Positions 8,984 through 19,502 of a stretch of 64,000 bases of DNA are shown here, in pieces (the first letter of the stretch is position 1; each line of letters opens with the position of its first letter). The stretch is from NCBI RefSeq assembly GCF_012849555.1, contig NZ_CP051685.1:2728001-2792000 (forward strand). The letters run 5' to 3'. This stretch comes from Massilia forsythiae. GTDB taxonomy: Bacteria; Pseudomonadota; Gammaproteobacteria; Burkholderiales; Burkholderiaceae_D. Under the pieces are notes generated by a model. It made no database searches. It had not been told where the DNA came from and worked only from the letters and a program-made list of their open reading frames with translations. Made by a program: the position numbers and the translations under genes.

Positions 8984-9559
8984 ATGCGCATGTTGTGGTC
9001 TACTCGCGCACGCGCGGGCGCCGATGCGGAAGCGGGCGCCGCGCTCATGGAACAGCCGGAAGTACACGGCTTCGCTGCCGATCTCGGGGCCGACGCCATG
9101 CCGGCCGCCTCGATCCCGGTTGTCCACCCACCCGCCGCGGCGCGCCAGCTGCATTTCTGGGTGCGCTATTCCCTGTTCGAGTACATCGGCTTCATGTGGG
9201 AACACGGCGGCTACCTGATCCGCCGGCGCCGCATCCGCCAGCCGCTGGGCTTTTACATGCGCCTGAAAAGCACGCTGGCTGCGGCACTGCACTTCATCCT
9301 GCTGGGGCGCGGGCGGCGCACCTACGAATTCACGATCGACCAGCACGGCATCGTGCGCACCAGCGAGACCGGCGTCAGCCTGATCTCGTGGGACGACGTG
9401 AGCCGTATCCGCACCTACTCGAAGGGCTTCATGATGGTCCTGAAGCGCGGCACGCTGCCGATTCCGTTCCGTTGCCTCAGTCGCGACGAGACCGAGGCCA
9501 TGCAAGGCATCGCCGCGGCGCGCACGGCAGGAGAACTCCAGCTGCGCGGGACGGTGTAG
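8984..9559 (+). CDS. Hypothetical membrane-associated protein with YcxB-like C-terminal domain
   Basis: 191 residues, or 189 from the second ATG at 8990. The Shine-Dalgarno GAAAGGGG ends at 8983, which places the ATG at 8990 at a better distance. Residues ~60-110 carry hydrophobic stretches (FEYIGFMWEHGGYL, LAAALHFILLG) flanked by arginines. Residues ~115-185 resemble the YcxB-like module, where a beta-rich domain follows membrane segments (FTIDQHGIVRTSE, SWDDVSRIR, IPFRCLS). It follows waaA by 43 bases and may be read from the same operon. Function unknown. Confidence 0.7.
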   Translation: MRMLWSTRARAGADAEAGAALMEQPEVHGFAADLGADAMPAASIPVVHPPAAARQLHFWVRYSLFEYIGFMWEHGGYLIRRRRIRQPLGFYMRLKSTLAAALHFILLGRGRRTYEFTIDQHGIVRTSETGVSLISWDDVSRIRTYSKGFMMVLKRGTLPIPFRCLSRDETEAMQGIAAARTAGELQLRGTV

Positions 9560-9590
9560 CCATCTCACCCTACGCACGTCGGACGATGCG

Positions 9591-10519
9591 TCAATCCTGG
9601 AACAGCACCGGCATTTCCGCCGAGCGCTTCTTGAGCGCCGCCTTGGCGCCGTCGTAGTCCGGGAACACCGATTCCACCACCGCCCAGAAGCGCGGGCTGT
9701 GGTTCATCTCGCGCAGGTGCGCCAGTTCGTGCACCACCACGTAATCCAGCAGCGCCAGCGGGTAATGGACCAGCTTCCAGTTCAGGCGGATGTTGCCGGC
9801 CACCGTGCACGAGCCCCAGCGCGTGCCGGCCGACGAGATCGCGTAGGCGTTGTAGCGCACGCCGACGCGCGGCGCGTACAGGTCGAGGCGTTCGCCGAAC
9901 AGGCTATGCGCCCGTTCCTGGAACCACCCTTTCACGCGCTCGCGGATCTGCCCTTCGCTCATGCCGGGTGTCACGCCCAGGTCGAGGGTGCGCGCCTCCG
10001 GATCGAACGCACAGTGGCTGCGCGCCGCCGGCTGCAGGCGCAGCGTGATTTCTCCGCCGAGGTAGGGCAGCACTGCGCCATCCACCCATGCCAGCGGCGC
10101 CCGTTCGCGGCGCCTGGCATGGCGTTCGCCGCGTTCGAACAGCTTGGCCAGGATCCAGCCCTGCTTGGCACGAAGGGCGTTGTCGATGCCGGCCTGGCTG
10201 GAGCGCCTGGGCGCCGTCACGCGCAGGCCGTCGTCGTCGATCATGAAGCCGTAGGAACGGCGCGCCGAGTGGCGCAGGAGGTAGTGGACGGTGTGCGAGC
10301 CGAGCTGGATGGCGCGCAGCGGCGCGTCGTTCGGGCCGCATGGCGGCACCGGCAGGGTGCGGGTCGGTACCGGCGGCGCCTTGAACAGCGGCGCCGGCGG
10401 CACGGGTGCGGCGGGGGAGAAGCGGGTACCTTCGGCCCGGGCGCCGAAGGCAGGAGCGCGGCCAGGAAGTCCTGGGTGAACAGGTCCAGTTGCCTGGTAT
10501 CGGTCTTGGGGGAAGTCAT
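9591..10519 (-). CDS. YgjP/SprT-like zinc metallopeptidase (DUF45), N-terminal part in a shifted frame
   Basis: The C-terminal domain has the zinc motif HELAHLREMNH (HExxH plus downstream His) and the conserved RWGSC segment, placing it in the M48-related DUF45/YgjP family. The continuous frame begins only at a GTG (10403) without a ribosome site. A plausible native N-terminus, starting at the ATG at 10519 (MTSPKTDTRQLDLFTQ), lies in another frame and breaks off in the C/G-rich stretch around 10405-10440. One added base there would fuse the two parts. The intact protein would be about 310 residues. It sits 59 bases after plsC in the same direction. Confidence 0.72.
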
Positions 10520-10578
10520 GGCGGGCTGCGAACCGGATGCCGGCGCAGGCGGTGCCTTGGCCGACGCGCCCAGTTCGT

Positions 10579-11319
10579 TCAGGTACCTCTGTAGGCGTGG
10601 GGCGAAATGACGCGCATTTCCGATTCTATCCAATTTTCGACCTCTTGCATCAGGCTGTCGGGAGTGTGATGTTGGGGCGATACCGGTTTGCCGATCGAGA
10701 CGGTGATCAGGCCCGGTCGTTTGATGAACGAATTCTTGGGCCAGCACTCACCCGAATTATGCGCGATCGGCACGACCATTGCACCTGTTTCGACGGCCAG
10801 CCGCGCACCGCCGCTCTTGTACTTTCCCTTTTCGCCGACCGGGATGCGCGTCCCTTCCGGGAACATGATGATCGACTGGCCGTCCGCCAGGCGGCGCTTG
10901 CCGTGCTTGACCACCTGGGTGAAGGCGTTGCGGCCCTTGCTGCGGTCGATCGGGATCATACGCATCAGCGCCATGCCCCAGCCGAAGAACGGGATGTACA
11001 GGATTTCCTTCTTGAAGACGTAGACCAGCGCGCGCTTCATGTTGGGCAGCATGAAGATGGTTTCCCAAGCCGACTGGTGCTTCGACAGCAGGATCACCGG
11101 ATGGTCCGGCAGGTTCTCGTAGCCCTTGAACTGGTAGCGGATGCCGCAGATGACGCGTGCGCACCAGATGACGAAGACGTTCCAGCGCGAGGTCACCAGG
11201 AAGCGCTTGGGGTAGGGCAGGGGGGCGGCGAGGAAGCACACGAACGACCACACGACGGTGGCGATCGTCATCACGATCGTGAACAGCAGCGAGCGCAGGA
11301 ACAGGGTGGCAGTACGCAA
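10579..11319 (-). CDS. plsC: 1-acyl-sn-glycerol-3-phosphate acyltransferase
   Basis: 246 residues. An N-terminal membrane anchor (residues 7-32) is followed by acyltransferase motifs KHQSAWE (H-x4-E variant of H-x4-D), a block ending in IPIDRSKG, and MFPEGTR. It makes phosphatidic acid from lysophosphatidic acid at the inner membrane. It lies 42 bases after gmhB on the same strand, and this glyQS-gmhB-plsC order is common in Burkholderiales. Confidence 0.92.
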   Translation of the reverse strand: MRTATLFLRSLLFTIVMTIATVVWSFVCFLAAPLPYPKRFLVTSRWNVFVIWCARVICGIRYQFKGYENLPDHPVILLSKHQSAWETIFMLPNMKRALVYVFKKEILYIPFFGWGMALMRMIPIDRSKGRNAFTQVVKHGKRRLADGQSIIMFPEGTRIPVGEKGKYKSGGARLAVETGAMVVPIAHNSGECWPKNSFIKRPGLITVSIGKPVSPQHHTPDSLMQEVENWIESEMRVISPHAYRGT

Positions 11320-11361
11320 AGAAGGGTCTCCGCAGGAGGTTGGATGGATTGGTTGGCCGGC

Positions 11362-11931
11362 TCAGTCGGCCCGCAGCGGCGGCTGGCCGGGCGCTTGCGC
11401 CTTGAGGAAGGCGCTCACCATGGCGGCCAGGTCGGCGAAGACCTGGGTGCCCGGCGGCAGGCCGCCGGTTTCCTGCGTTTTCTCGCCCTTGCCGGTCAGG
11501 ACCAGGTAGGGCGTGCAACCGCTGACGAAGCCGGCCTGCAGGTCGCGCAGCGAGTCGCCGACCACCGGCACGCCCTTCAGGTTGAGCTTGAAGCGCTTGC
11601 CGATTTCCTCGAACATGCCCGTCTTCGGCTTGCGGCAATCGCAGTTGTCGGCCGCCGCGTGCGGGCAGAAGAAGATGGCGTCGATGTCGGCGCCCACCAG
11701 TTGCGCCATCGCGTGCATCTTCTGGTGGATCGCGTTCAGGGTCGCCATGTCGAACAGCTCGCGCGCCAGGCCGGACTGGTTCGACGCGATCACGACGCGG
11801 TAGCCGGCCTGGTTCAGGCGCGCGATCGCTTCCAGCGATCCCGGGATCGGGATCCATTCGGCAGGCGACTTCACGAAGGCGGGCGAGTCATGGTTGATGA
11901 CCCCGTCCCGGTCGAGGATGATCAGCTTCAT
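11362..11931 (-). CDS. gmhB: D-glycero-beta-D-manno-heptose-1,7-bisphosphate 7-phosphatase
   Basis: A HAD-superfamily phosphatase of 189 residues that supplies heptose-1-phosphate for ADP-heptose and hence for the LPS core built by WaaC. Visible features are the DRDGVINHD nucleophile motif (residues 7-15), SNQSG (motif II), GDSLRDLQAG (motif III/IV) and the zinc-binding CPHAAADNCDCRKPK cluster typical of GmhB. It starts 9 bases after the glyS stop codon, so translation is probably coupled. Confidence 0.95.
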   Translation of the reverse strand: MKLIILDRDGVINHDSPAFVKSPAEWIPIPGSLEAIARLNQAGYRVVIASNQSGLARELFDMATLNAIHQKMHAMAQLVGADIDAIFFCPHAAADNCDCRKPKTGMFEEIGKRFKLNLKGVPVVGDSLRDLQAGFVSGCTPYLVLTGKGEKTQETGGLPPGTQVFADLAAMVSAFLKAQAPGQPPLRAD

Positions 11932-11940
11932 GCGGCCACC

Positions 11941-14037
11941 TCAGGCAGCCAGCTTCGAGATGTCGGCCACGCGGTTCATCATGCGGTGCAGGATCGACAG
12001 CAGGGCCAGGCGGTTGTTGCGCAGGGCGGCATCCTCGGCCATCACCATCACGTCGTTGAAGAAGGCATCGACGTCGTCGCGCAGCTGCGCCAGCGTCTTG
12101 AGGGTGCCGGCGAAGTCGCCGCGCGCGAAGGCGGCATCGACGTCGGGCTGCACACGCTGCACGCTGGCGTACAGCGTCTTCTCGGCCGCGTCCTGCAGCA
12201 GGGCGGCGTCCACCGCGCCTGCTTGCGCGAGCGCTTCCTCGTTCTTTTTCAGGATGTTGGAGATGCGCTTGTTGGCGGCGGCCAGTGAGGCGCTTTCCGG
12301 CAGCGCGGCGAAGGCCTGCACCGCTTCCAGGCGCTGCACCACGTCGTCGACGCGGTCCGGGTTTTGCGCCAGCACCGCTTCCACCTCGTTCGGCGAAAAG
12401 CCGCGCTCGCGCAACAGGCCGCGCAGGCGGTCAAGCATGAAGACGGTGACTTCCTGGGTCGGGTCCTTGAAGCCGGCCTGGCCCGCGAACACGGCGGCGG
12501 CATCCGCCAGCAACTGCGAGATGCCCAGCGGCAGGCGCTTCTCGACCAGCATGCGCACCACGCCCAGCGCGTGGCGGCGCAGCGCGAACGGGTCCTTCTC
12601 GCCGGTCGGCTGCAGGCCGATCGACCAGATGCCGACCAGGGTCTCCAGCTTGTCGGCCAGCGCCGTCACCAGGCCGGTGTCGGTGGAGGGCAGGGCGTCG
12701 CCCGAGAAGCGCGGCTGGTAGTGCTCGGAGGCGGCCAGCGCCACCTGTTCCGGCTCGCCGTCGTTGCGGGCGTAATAGGTGCCCATGATGCCTTGCAGTT
12801 CCGGGAACTCGCCGACCATGTCGGTCAGCAGGTCGGCCTTGGCCAGGCGTGCGCCGCGCTCCGCCAGCTGGGTATCGTAGCCGAGGCGGGTGGCCAGCGC
12901 CGTCGCCAGGCGCGTCACGCGCTCGGTGCGTTCGAGCTGGGTGCCCAGCTTGTTGTGGTAGACCACGTTGGCCAGTTGCGGCAGGCGCGATGCCAGGGTC
13001 TTCTTCTTGTCCTGCTCGAAGAAGAACTTGGCGTCCGATAGGCGCGGACGCACCACGCGCTCGTTGCCGCCGACGATGGCGCTCGGGTCGTCGGTCGCCA
13101 GGTTGGAGACGATCAGGAAGCGCGAACGCAGCTTGCCGGCGGCGTCGGTCAGCGCGAAGTATTTCTGGTTGGTCTGCATGGTCAGGATCAGGCATTCCTG
13201 CGGCACCGCCAGGAAGGCATCCTCGAAGCGGCATTCGTAGACCACCGGCCATTCGACCAGCGCCGCGACTTCGTCCAGCAGCGCTTCCGGCATCAGCACC
13301 TGGTCGTCCCCGGCCTTGTCCAGCAGCTGGGCGCGGATCGATTCCTTGCGCGCCTCGGCCGTGGCGACCACCTTGCCGCGGCTTTCCAGCTGCTCGGCGT
13401 AGCTGTCGGCATGCTCGATGTCGAACGGCTGGCCGTCCGACAGGAAACGGTGGCCCAGGGTGGAACGGCCGGCGCTCAAGCCCAGCAGCGACAGCGGCAC
13501 CACCTCGGCGCCGTGCAGCGCCAGCAGGGTATGCACCGGGCGCACGAACTGCACGGTCTCACCGCTTGGCCGCTGGTAGCTCATCACCTTCGGGATCGGC
13601 AGCTTGGCGACCGCTTCTTCCAGCACCGGCTGGAGGCCGTCCGCCAGGGTGCTGCCGGGGGCGGTGTGGGTGTAGAAGAAGCTCTCGGCCTTGCCGTCCT
13701 GGGCGCGTTCGAGGTCGGCCACCGCCAGGCCCGGGAAGCCGAGCGCGGCCAGCTTCTTGGCCAGCGGCGCGGTCGGGTTGCCGTCCTTGTCCAGGGCCAC
13801 GGCCACCGGCAGCACCTTGTCGCGGATGGTTTTATCCGGCGAGGTGGCGCGCACGTGGGTGATGGCGACGGCCAGGCGGCGCGGGGTGGCGTAGGCGGTG
13901 ACGACGCTGTCGGCGTCGAGGAAGTCGCGCGCCTTGAGGCCGTTGGCGATGCCGTTGGCAAAGGCGGCGCCCAGTTTCACGAGCGCCTTCGGCGGCAGTT
14001 CTTCGGTCTGCAGTTCGAGGAGGAGGGTCTGGTTCAT
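11941..14037 (-). CDS. glyS: Glycine-tRNA ligase beta subunit
   Basis: The 698-residue beta subunit of the bacterial alpha2beta2 glycyl-tRNA synthetase; it binds the tRNA while the alpha subunit activates glycine. The N-terminus [16 protein letters not shown] and the central block [12 protein letters not shown]...FLIVSN are characteristic, and the length is as expected (~690). It lies 24 bases downstream of glyQ in the same operon. Confidence 0.97.
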   Translation of the reverse strand: MNQTLLLELQTEELPPKALVKLGAAFANGIANGLKARDFLDADSVVTAYATPRRLAVAITHVRATSPDKTIRDKVLPVAVALDKDGNPTAPLAKKLAALGFPGLAVADLERAQDGKAESFFYTHTAPGSTLADGLQPVLEEAVAKLPIPKVMSYQRPSGETVQFVRPVHTLLALHGAEVVPLSLLGLSAGRSTLGHRFLSDGQPFDIEHADSYAEQLESRGKVVATAEARKESIRAQLLDKAGDDQVLMPEALLDEVAALVEWPVVYECRFEDAFLAVPQECLILTMQTNQKYFALTDAAGKLRSRFLIVSNLATDDPSAIVGGNERVVRPRLSDAKFFFEQDKKKTLASRLPQLANVVYHNKLGTQLERTERVTRLATALATRLGYDTQLAERGARLAKADLLTDMVGEFPELQGIMGTYYARNDGEPEQVALAASEHYQPRFSGDALPSTDTGLVTALADKLETLVGIWSIGLQPTGEKDPFALRRHALGVVRMLVEKRLPLGISQLLADAAAVFAGQAGFKDPTQEVTVFMLDRLRGLLRERGFSPNEVEAVLAQNPDRVDDVVQRLEAVQAFAALPESASLAAANKRISNILKKNEEALAQAGAVDAALLQDAAEKTLYASVQRVQPDVDAAFARGDFAGTLKTLAQLRDDVDAFFNDVMVMAEDAALRNNRLALLSILHRMMNRVADISKLAA

Positions 14038-14061
14038 GGTGTTGTTTTTTCTGTGCTGGAC

Positions 14062-14994
14062 TCAACCGGCCTTGGTGTCGGCGGCGGCAATCGCGGCGGT
14101 CTTGGGCAGCATCGGGAAGCCGAGCTTTTCGCGCGAGTCGTGATAGGCCTGCGCCACCAGGCGCGACAGCGTGCGCACGCGGCCGATGTAGGCGGCGCGC
14201 TCGGTGACCGAAATCGCGCCGCGCGCGTCCAGCAGGTTGAAGCTGTGCGATGCCTTCATGATCTGCTCGTACGCCGGCAGCGTCAGTTCCAGCTCGATCA
14301 GGCGCTTGGCTTCGCTCTCGTGGTTGGCGAAGGCCTGGAACAGCAGCTCGGTGTTCGAGTGTTCGAAGTTGTAGGTCGATTGCTCGACCTCGTTCTGGTG
14401 GAACACGTCGCCGTAGGACAGGCGCTTGGTGACGCCATTCTCTTCCCACTCGGTCCACACCAGGTCGTACACGTTTTCCACGCCCTGCAGGTACATCGCC
14501 AGGCGCTCGATGCCGTAGGTGATCTCGCCCAGCACCGGCTTGCAATCGAGGCCGCCGACCTGCTGGAAGTAGGTGAACTGCGTCACTTCCATGCCGTTCA
14601 GCCAGACTTCCCAGCCCAGGCCCCAGGCGCCCAGCGTCGGGCTTTCCCAGTCGTCCTCGACGAAGCGCACGTCGTTCTTCTGGAGGTCCAGGCCGAGTGC
14701 GGCCAGCGAGCCGAGGTACAGGTCGAGGATGTTTTCCGGCGCGGGCTTCAGCACGACTTGGTACTGGTAGTAATGCTGCAGGCGGTTCGGATTCTCGCCA
14801 TAGCGGCCATCCTTGGGACGGCGCGACGGCTGCACGTAGGCGGCGCGCCACGGCTCCGGGCCGATCGCGCGCAGGAAGGTGCCGGTGTGGAAGGTACCCG
14901 CGCCGACTTCCATGTCGTACGGCTGGAGCAGGGCGCAACCCTGCTTGTCCCAGTAGGTTTGCAGCGTCAGGATGATTTGTTGGAATGTGAGCAT
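14062..14994 (-). CDS. glyQ: Glycine-tRNA ligase alpha subunit
   Basis: The 310-residue catalytic subunit that forms glycyl-adenylate. The start [20 protein letters not shown] matches the family N-terminus, and the GAGTFH and [16 protein letters not shown] class II motifs follow. The upstream in-frame extension of 43 codons is not conserved, so the ATG at 14994 was taken. The ~157-bp gap to lnt should contain the promoter of the glyQ-glyS-gmhB-plsC unit. Confidence 0.97.
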   Translation of the reverse strand: MLTFQQIILTLQTYWDKQGCALLQPYDMEVGAGTFHTGTFLRAIGPEPWRAAYVQPSRRPKDGRYGENPNRLQHYYQYQVVLKPAPENILDLYLGSLAALGLDLQKNDVRFVEDDWESPTLGAWGLGWEVWLNGMEVTQFTYFQQVGGLDCKPVLGEITYGIERLAMYLQGVENVYDLVWTEWEENGVTKRLSYGDVFHQNEVEQSTYNFEHSNTELLFQAFANHESEAKRLIELELTLPAYEQIMKASHSFNLLDARGAISVTERAAYIGRVRTLSRLVAQAYHDSREKLGFPMLPKTAAIAAADTKAG

Positions 14995-15151
14995 CTGGTA
15001 GGCTTCGCGCGCGCACGGGCGCGAACACGGTCGGTTTGCTAAAACACCAATTCTAGCGGGTTTTATGGGTATGCCGAAATGAATCGGGGTTTCACTGGTA
15101 TATAAAATATTTTTCTTCGGCAACCAAGCGCTGGCGCCGCATCGCTGCGGA

Positions 15152-16732
15152 TCAGGCCGCGGGCGTGGCGCGCGCGGCGGCGCGCCGCGCCCTGCCGCTG
15201 AACCAGGCGCCCAGCAGCGCCAGCGCGCTCAGGCCCAGGAACAGCAGGTTGCCGCACACGATGTACGGCGTGTTGCCGGCCATGCCCTGCACCTTGGCGG
15301 CCAGCACGCCCTGGCGGTAGAACGGAATGCTGTCCTGCACGTTGCCGCGCCCGTCGATGATGGCGGTGGCGCCGTTGTTGGTGGCGCGCAGCATCGGGCG
15401 CCCGGTTTCCAGCGAGCGCATGCGCGATATTTGCAGGTGCTGCGGGATCGCCACCGATTCGCCGTACCAGGCCAGGTTGGACACGTTCAGCAGCAGCGTG
15501 GCCGGATGCTGCGCCGCGCGCAGGTTGCGTGCGATCTCGTCGCCGAACACGTCTTCGTAGCAGACGTTGGGCAGCACGAACTGGTCCTTGACCGGGAACG
15601 GCGCCTGCACCGCCGCGCCGCGCGTGAAATCGCCGAGCGGGATCTGCATCAGGTTGGTGAACCAGCGGAACCCGATCGGGATGAATTCGCCGAACGGCAC
15701 CAGGTGCTGCTTGTCGTAGCGGTAGGCCTGGCCCTGTGGGCCGATGCCGGCCACGCTGTTGGCATACACGGTGTCGCTATCGGCCAGCGGAATGCCGAAC
15801 AAATAGTAACTGCCGGTGCGCGCGGCATAATCCCTGAAGGTGGCCAGGTAATCGGGCGGCAGCTGTTGCGGAAACACCGGCACCGCGGTTTCCGGCGCCG
15901 CGATCAGGTCGGCCGGCGCGCTGGTGAGCAGGCCGCGGTAGCGCACCAGGATATCGCTCAGGTGCGCGGCATTGAATTTTTCATCCTGCGCGATGTCGCC
16001 CTGCAGCAGGCGCACCGTGATCGGCTGGCCGGCCGGATGGGTCCATGCGATCTGCCTGAGTCCGAAACCCACGGCCAGCAGCATGCCGAACAAGGCCAGC
16101 GCCGGCCCGCGCTGGCGCTGGGTCAGCATCACCAGGCAGGAAGCGCACACGGCCACCAGCACGCCGATGCCGTACACGCCCAGGATCGGCGCGAAGCCGC
16201 CCAGCGGCGCGGTATTGTGCGCATAGCCGGAAGCGGCCCAGGGAAAGCCGGTGAATACCCAGCCGCGCATCCATTCCGACACGCCCCACAGCACCGGCAG
16301 CACCAGCAGCAGGAACGCCGGCACCGGCAGCGCCCAGCGCCTGCGCAGCCAGGCGCCGACCCCGGCGGCGAACGCGCCGAACAGGCCCATGTACAGGCCG
16401 AGCAGGGCGATCGCGATCGCGCCCAGCGCTGCCGGCAAGCCGCCGAAGCGGGTGATGGCGATGTACAGCCAGTGCATGCCGGCCACCGACCAGCCGAATC
16501 CGAACGCCCAGCCGAGCAGGGTGGCGCGGCGCGTCGAGCTGCCCATGCCGACCTGGTAGAACAGCCAGGCCAGCGCCACGAACTGCAGCGGCCACCAGCC
16601 GAAGGGCTCGAACGAGAACAGGCTGCTGGCGCCGGCCAGCACGGCCAGGGTCAGCGAAGCAAGACCGGGACGGGTGCCGCGCAGGGACGGATCGGGCGCG
16701 TTGGCGGCTTGGGTGCGGCGGCGCAGGATCAA
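15152..16732 (-). CDS. lnt: Apolipoprotein N-acyltransferase
   Basis: Adds the third acyl chain to lipoproteins in the inner membrane. At 526 residues it has 7-8 membrane helices in the N-terminal half and a nitrilase domain carrying the triad: Glu in [10 protein letters not shown], Lys in [11 protein letters not shown] and Cys in [10 protein letters not shown]. The start is a TTG at 16732, preceded by AGGAA at a suitable distance; no nearby ATG exists. It ends the miaB-phoH-ybeY-corC-lnt gene run, although a G+C palindrome separates it from corC. Confidence 0.95.
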   Translation of the reverse strand: MILRRRTQAANAPDPSLRGTRPGLASLTLAVLAGASSLFSFEPFGWWPLQFVALAWLFYQVGMGSSTRRATLLGWAFGFGWSVAGMHWLYIAITRFGGLPAALGAIAIALLGLYMGLFGAFAAGVGAWLRRRWALPVPAFLLLVLPVLWGVSEWMRGWVFTGFPWAASGYAHNTAPLGGFAPILGVYGIGVLVAVCASCLVMLTQRQRGPALALFGMLLAVGFGLRQIAWTHPAGQPITVRLLQGDIAQDEKFNAAHLSDILVRYRGLLTSAPADLIAAPETAVPVFPQQLPPDYLATFRDYAARTGSYYLFGIPLADSDTVYANSVAGIGPQGQAYRYDKQHLVPFGEFIPIGFRWFTNLMQIPLGDFTRGAAVQAPFPVKDQFVLPNVCYEDVFGDEIARNLRAAQHPATLLLNVSNLAWYGESVAIPQHLQISRMRSLETGRPMLRATNNGATAIIDGRGNVQDSIPFYRQGVLAAKVQGMAGNTPYIVCGNLLFLGLSALALLGAWFSGRARRAAARATPAA

Positions 16733-16776
16733 GCGGGGTTCCTATTCATTCAAGGCGTTTATTTTCTTCATTAACA

Positions 16777-16857
16777 CGTCGTCCCCGCGCAGGCGGGGAC
16801 CCAAGCTGAGCCACTCTAGTCGACTCGGTATGGGTCCCCGCCTGCGCGGGGACGACG
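16777..16857. repeat. Perfect 27-bp inverted repeat, REP-like G+C palindrome
   Basis: The arm at 16777-16803 (beginning CGTCGTCCCCGCGC) and the arm at 16831-16857 are exact reverse complements, separated by 27 bases. Each arm itself contains the smaller palindrome GTCCCCGC-N-GCGGGGAC. It lies between the lnt start and the corC stop. The form matches repetitive extragenic palindromes common in Proteobacteria; copy number in this genome cannot be seen here. Confidence 0.85.
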
Positions 16858-16930
16858 GTTTACAAGCTGGTACTATTTTTCATGCCAGCGGTACGATGCC
16901 GGCCGATGCCATCGCTTGATGGTGTTGCCG

Positions 16931-17809
16931 TCAATCGTGCTCGTCTTCGCTGACCGGGATTTTCTCGACCAGCAGCACGTGGATCTGGCGCGCATCGGCG
17001 CGCAGCACTTCGAAGCGCAGGTTGTCGAGGTCGAACACCTCGCCCTTGTGCGGCATGCGTCCCAGGTGGCTGGCCACCAGGCCGCCGATGGTGTCGGCGT
17101 CGTCCTCGGACAGGCTGGCGCCGACCTCTTCGTTGAACTGCTCGATCTCGGTCAGCGCCTTGACGCGCCAGCGCGGGCCGAGCTGGCCTTCCTTGATCGA
17201 CAGGACATTGTCTTCTTCCTCGTCGAAATCGTATTCGTCCTCGATGTCGCCGACGATCTGTTCCAGCACGTCCTCGATCGTGATCAGGCCGGCCACGCCG
17301 CTGTATTCGTCGACCACGATCGCCATGTGGTTGTGGTTGGCGCGGAAATCGCGCAGCAGCACATTCAGGCGCTTCGATTCCGGAATGAAGATCGCCGGGC
17401 GCAGCATGGCGCGCACGTCGAACGATTCTTCCGCGTAGTAGCGCAGCAGATCCTTGGCCAGCAGGATGCCGACCACCTTGTCGCGCTGGCCGTCGATGGC
17501 GGGAAAGCGCGAGTGCGCGGTTTCCAGCACGACCGGCAGCCATTCCTCGATCGGCTTGGTGATGTCGATGACGTCCATCTGCGAGCGCGGCACCATGATG
17601 TCGCGTACCGACAGGTCGGAGACCTGGAACACGCCCTCGATCATGGACAGGGCATCGGCGTCGATGAGGTTGCGCTCGTGGGCGTCGTGCAGCACTTCGA
17701 GCAGCTCGGCGCGATTTTCGGGCTCGGGGGAGATCAGTGCGGTCAGCCGTTCGAACAGCGACCGGTGGGTTTTGCCGTCCGTGCGGACGTCAGCAGGGTG
17801 CTCGGGCAT
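16931..17809 (-). CDS. corC: CorC/HlyC-type CBS domain protein (Mg2+/Co2+ efflux accessory)
   Basis: 292 residues: a pair of CBS domains at about residues 65-190 (beginning VRDIMVPRSQMDVI) and a C-terminal CorC_HlyC transporter-associated domain at about 205-285. It has no transmembrane DUF21 part, so it is the soluble YbeX/CorC type. The order phoH-ybeY-corC-lnt is the standard proteobacterial arrangement (ybeZYX-lnt). It links ribosome maturation with divalent metal handling; its exact biochemical role remains debated. Confidence 0.93.
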   Translation of the reverse strand: MPEHPADVRTDGKTHRSLFERLTALISPEPENRAELLEVLHDAHERNLIDADALSMIEGVFQVSDLSVRDIMVPRSQMDVIDITKPIEEWLPVVLETAHSRFPAIDGQRDKVVGILLAKDLLRYYAEESFDVRAMLRPAIFIPESKRLNVLLRDFRANHNHMAIVVDEYSGVAGLITIEDVLEQIVGDIEDEYDFDEEEDNVLSIKEGQLGPRWRVKALTEIEQFNEEVGASLSEDDADTIGGLVASHLGRMPHKGEVFDLDNLRFEVLRADARQIHVLLVEKIPVSEDEHD

Positions 17810-17873
17810 AGTTGGCGTAAAGCCGTTGTTGCGGAGGGTATAGGATACACCAAAAGGCAGATGCCAGTTTTTT

Positions 17874-17901
17874 ACGCAGCCGCCGTGCGGGCCGGCTGCG
17901 T
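17874..17901. other. Hairpin between ybeY and corC
   Basis: A 9-bp stem ACGCAGCCG / CGGCTGCGT with a 10-base loop lies in the 102-bp gap. On the minus strand it is followed by A residues rather than T, so it is not a standard intrinsic terminator; it may stabilise or process the mRNA. Confidence 0.45.
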
Positions 17902-17911
17902 TTGGTGCAGG

Positions 17912-18394
17912 TCAGACGGGAGTATCGTTGTCGGCGTACGGGTCCGGGTAAGTCAGCACTTCCATGATGTCGCGTTCCAGCTGCTCCATCTCGTCGGCTT
18001 CCTCGTCGTGCTCGTGGTCGAAGCCCTGGGCGTGCAGCACGCCGTGCACCACCAGGTGCGCCGCGTGCTCCTCGACCGTCTTCTTTTGCTCGTCCGCCTC
18101 GCGCTGCAGCACGTCGGTGCACAGCACGATGTCGGCCTGGACCGGTTCGTCGTCGGCCAGTTCCTCGCCCTCGTTGTAGGCGAAGGTGAGCACGTTGGTG
18201 GCGTAATCCTTGCCGCGGTAGTCGCGGTTCAGGCTTTGTCCTTCGGCGGCGTCGACGAAGCGCACCGCCAGCTCGGCCGGGCCGAGCAGGGCGGCGCGCA
18301 CCCAGCGCTCCACCATCGCCGGCGTCAGTTCGGCTTCCAGGCGCGCGTCCGGGTACTGGACGTCGAGTTCGAGCTTATGGTTTTTTTCTTGCAT
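17912..18394 (-). CDS. ybeY: Endoribonuclease YbeY (16S rRNA maturation)
   Basis: A 160-residue zinc endoribonuclease needed for 16S rRNA 3' maturation and 70S quality control. The signature [11 protein letters not shown] (three His zinc ligands) is at about residues 122-132, and the substrate-side Arg/Asp block [18 protein letters not shown] is present. It overlaps the phoH end by 20 bases, implying translational coupling. Confidence 0.96.
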   Translation of the reverse strand: MQEKNHKLELDVQYPDARLEAELTPAMVERWVRAALLGPAELAVRFVDAAEGQSLNRDYRGKDYATNVLTFAYNEGEELADDEPVQADIVLCTDVLQREADEQKKTVEEHAAHLVVHGVLHAQGFDHEHDEEADEMEQLERDIMEVLTYPDPYADNDTPV

Positions 18395-19502
18395 TGCGGT
18401 TCACCGAAGTGGTGGGCAGGGCGCCGATTTCCTGGATCGCGGCGGCCTTTTCGTAGGCGTCGACGATGCGCGCCACCATCGGGTGGCGCACCACGTCGGC
18501 GCTGGAAAAGTGGGTGAAGGAGATGCCGCGCACATCTTTTAAAACGTGCAGGGCGTCGACCAGGCCGCTGCGCTGGGTCTTGTGCAGGTCGACCTGGGTG
18601 ACGTCGCCGGTGATCACGGCCTTGCTGCCGAAGCCGATACGCGTGAGCAGCATCTTCATCTGCTCGGCGGTCGTGTTCTGGGCTTCGTCCAGGATCACGA
18701 AGGCGTGGTTCAAGGTGCGCCCGCGCATGAAGGCCAGCGGAGCGATCTCGATCACCTGCTTCTCGAACAGCTTTTGCGTGCGGTCGAAGCCGAGCAGGTC
18801 GTACAGCGCATCGTACAGCGGGCGCAGGTAGGGGTCGACCTTTTGCGCGAAGTCGCCGGGCAGGAAGCCGAGGCGTTCGCCGGCTTCCACCGCCGGACGC
18901 GTCAGGATGATGCGCTTGACGGCGTCGCGCTCGAGCGCATCGACCGCGCAGGCCACGGCGAGATAGGTCTTGCCGGTGCCGGCCGGGCCGACGCCGAAGC
19001 TGATGTCGTGCTCGAGCACGGCCTTCAGGTACTGGATCTGGTGCGGGGTGCGCCCGCGCAGGTCGCTGCGGCGGGTCTTGAGCATCGGGCTGACCAGTTC
19101 CTCGTCGTCCTCGGTGCCGCCAGCCGCGTCGTCATCGGCGCCGGCATCTCCGTCGGCAGCGGTCTTGGCGCCCGCCTCGGGCGCGGCCGGCTTCCTGGCG
19201 CCGGCCGGCTCGCCGATCGCCGGTTTCAGGCCGGCGCGCTGTTCGACCAGCGCCAGCTGCACTTCCTCGATCGGCACGACCTTGTCGGCCACCGCATAGA
19301 AGCGCTCGAGCAGCTCGGTCGCGCGTTCGGCATTGGCCCCGCTGACGATGAATTTCTCGCCGCGGCGGAAGATGGTCACGTCGAGCGCGGACGAGATCTG
19401 GCGCAGGTTTTCGTCGAGCGGACCGCACAGATGGGCGAGCCGGGTGTTGTCGAGCGGCTCGGGAACGAAATACGAAGGCTGGGTGGGTGTCTGGGTTTTC
19501 AA
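18375..19502 (-). CDS. ybeZ: PhoH family ATPase (YbeZ)
   Basis: 375 residues: an N-terminal KH-like part, an acidic Ala-rich linker at about residues 98-135, then a PhoH ATPase with Walker A GPAGTGKT at 172-179 and Walker B VILDEAQN. It is a predicted ATP-dependent RNA-associated partner of YbeY. It overlaps miaB by 4 bases (ATGA) and ybeY by 20 bases. The low-complexity linker seems longer than in E. coli YbeZ. Confidence 0.94.
   Translation of the reverse strand: MKTQTPTQPSYFVPEPLDNTRLAHLCGPLDENLRQISSALDVTIFRRGEKFIVSGANAERATELLERFYAVADKVVPIEEVQLALVEQRAGLKPAIGEPAGARKPAAPEAGAKTAADGDAGADDDAAGGTEDDEELVSPMLKTRRSDLRGRTPHQIQYLKAVLEHDISFGVGPAGTGKTYLAVACAVDALERDAVKRIILTRPAVEAGERLGFLPGDFAQKVDPYLRPLYDALYDLLGFDRTQKLFEKQVIEIAPLAFMRGRTLNHAFVILDEAQNTTAEQMKMLLTRIGFGSKAVITGDVTQVDLHKTQRSGLVDALHVLKDVRGISFTHFSSADVVRHPMVARIVDAYEKAAAIQEIGALPTTSVNRNARKKP

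Noticed and set aside
10537..12288. 583-codon plus-strand frame opposite plsC and gmhB
   Set aside because: Shadow frame; both minus-strand genes have catalytic motifs.
13411..15042. 543-codon plus-strand frame opposite glyS and glyQ
   Set aside because: Shadow of the glycyl-tRNA synthetase genes.
14995..15151. T-box or glycine riboswitch ahead of glyQ
   Set aside because: The gap is too short and shows no T-box or tandem glycine aptamer pattern.
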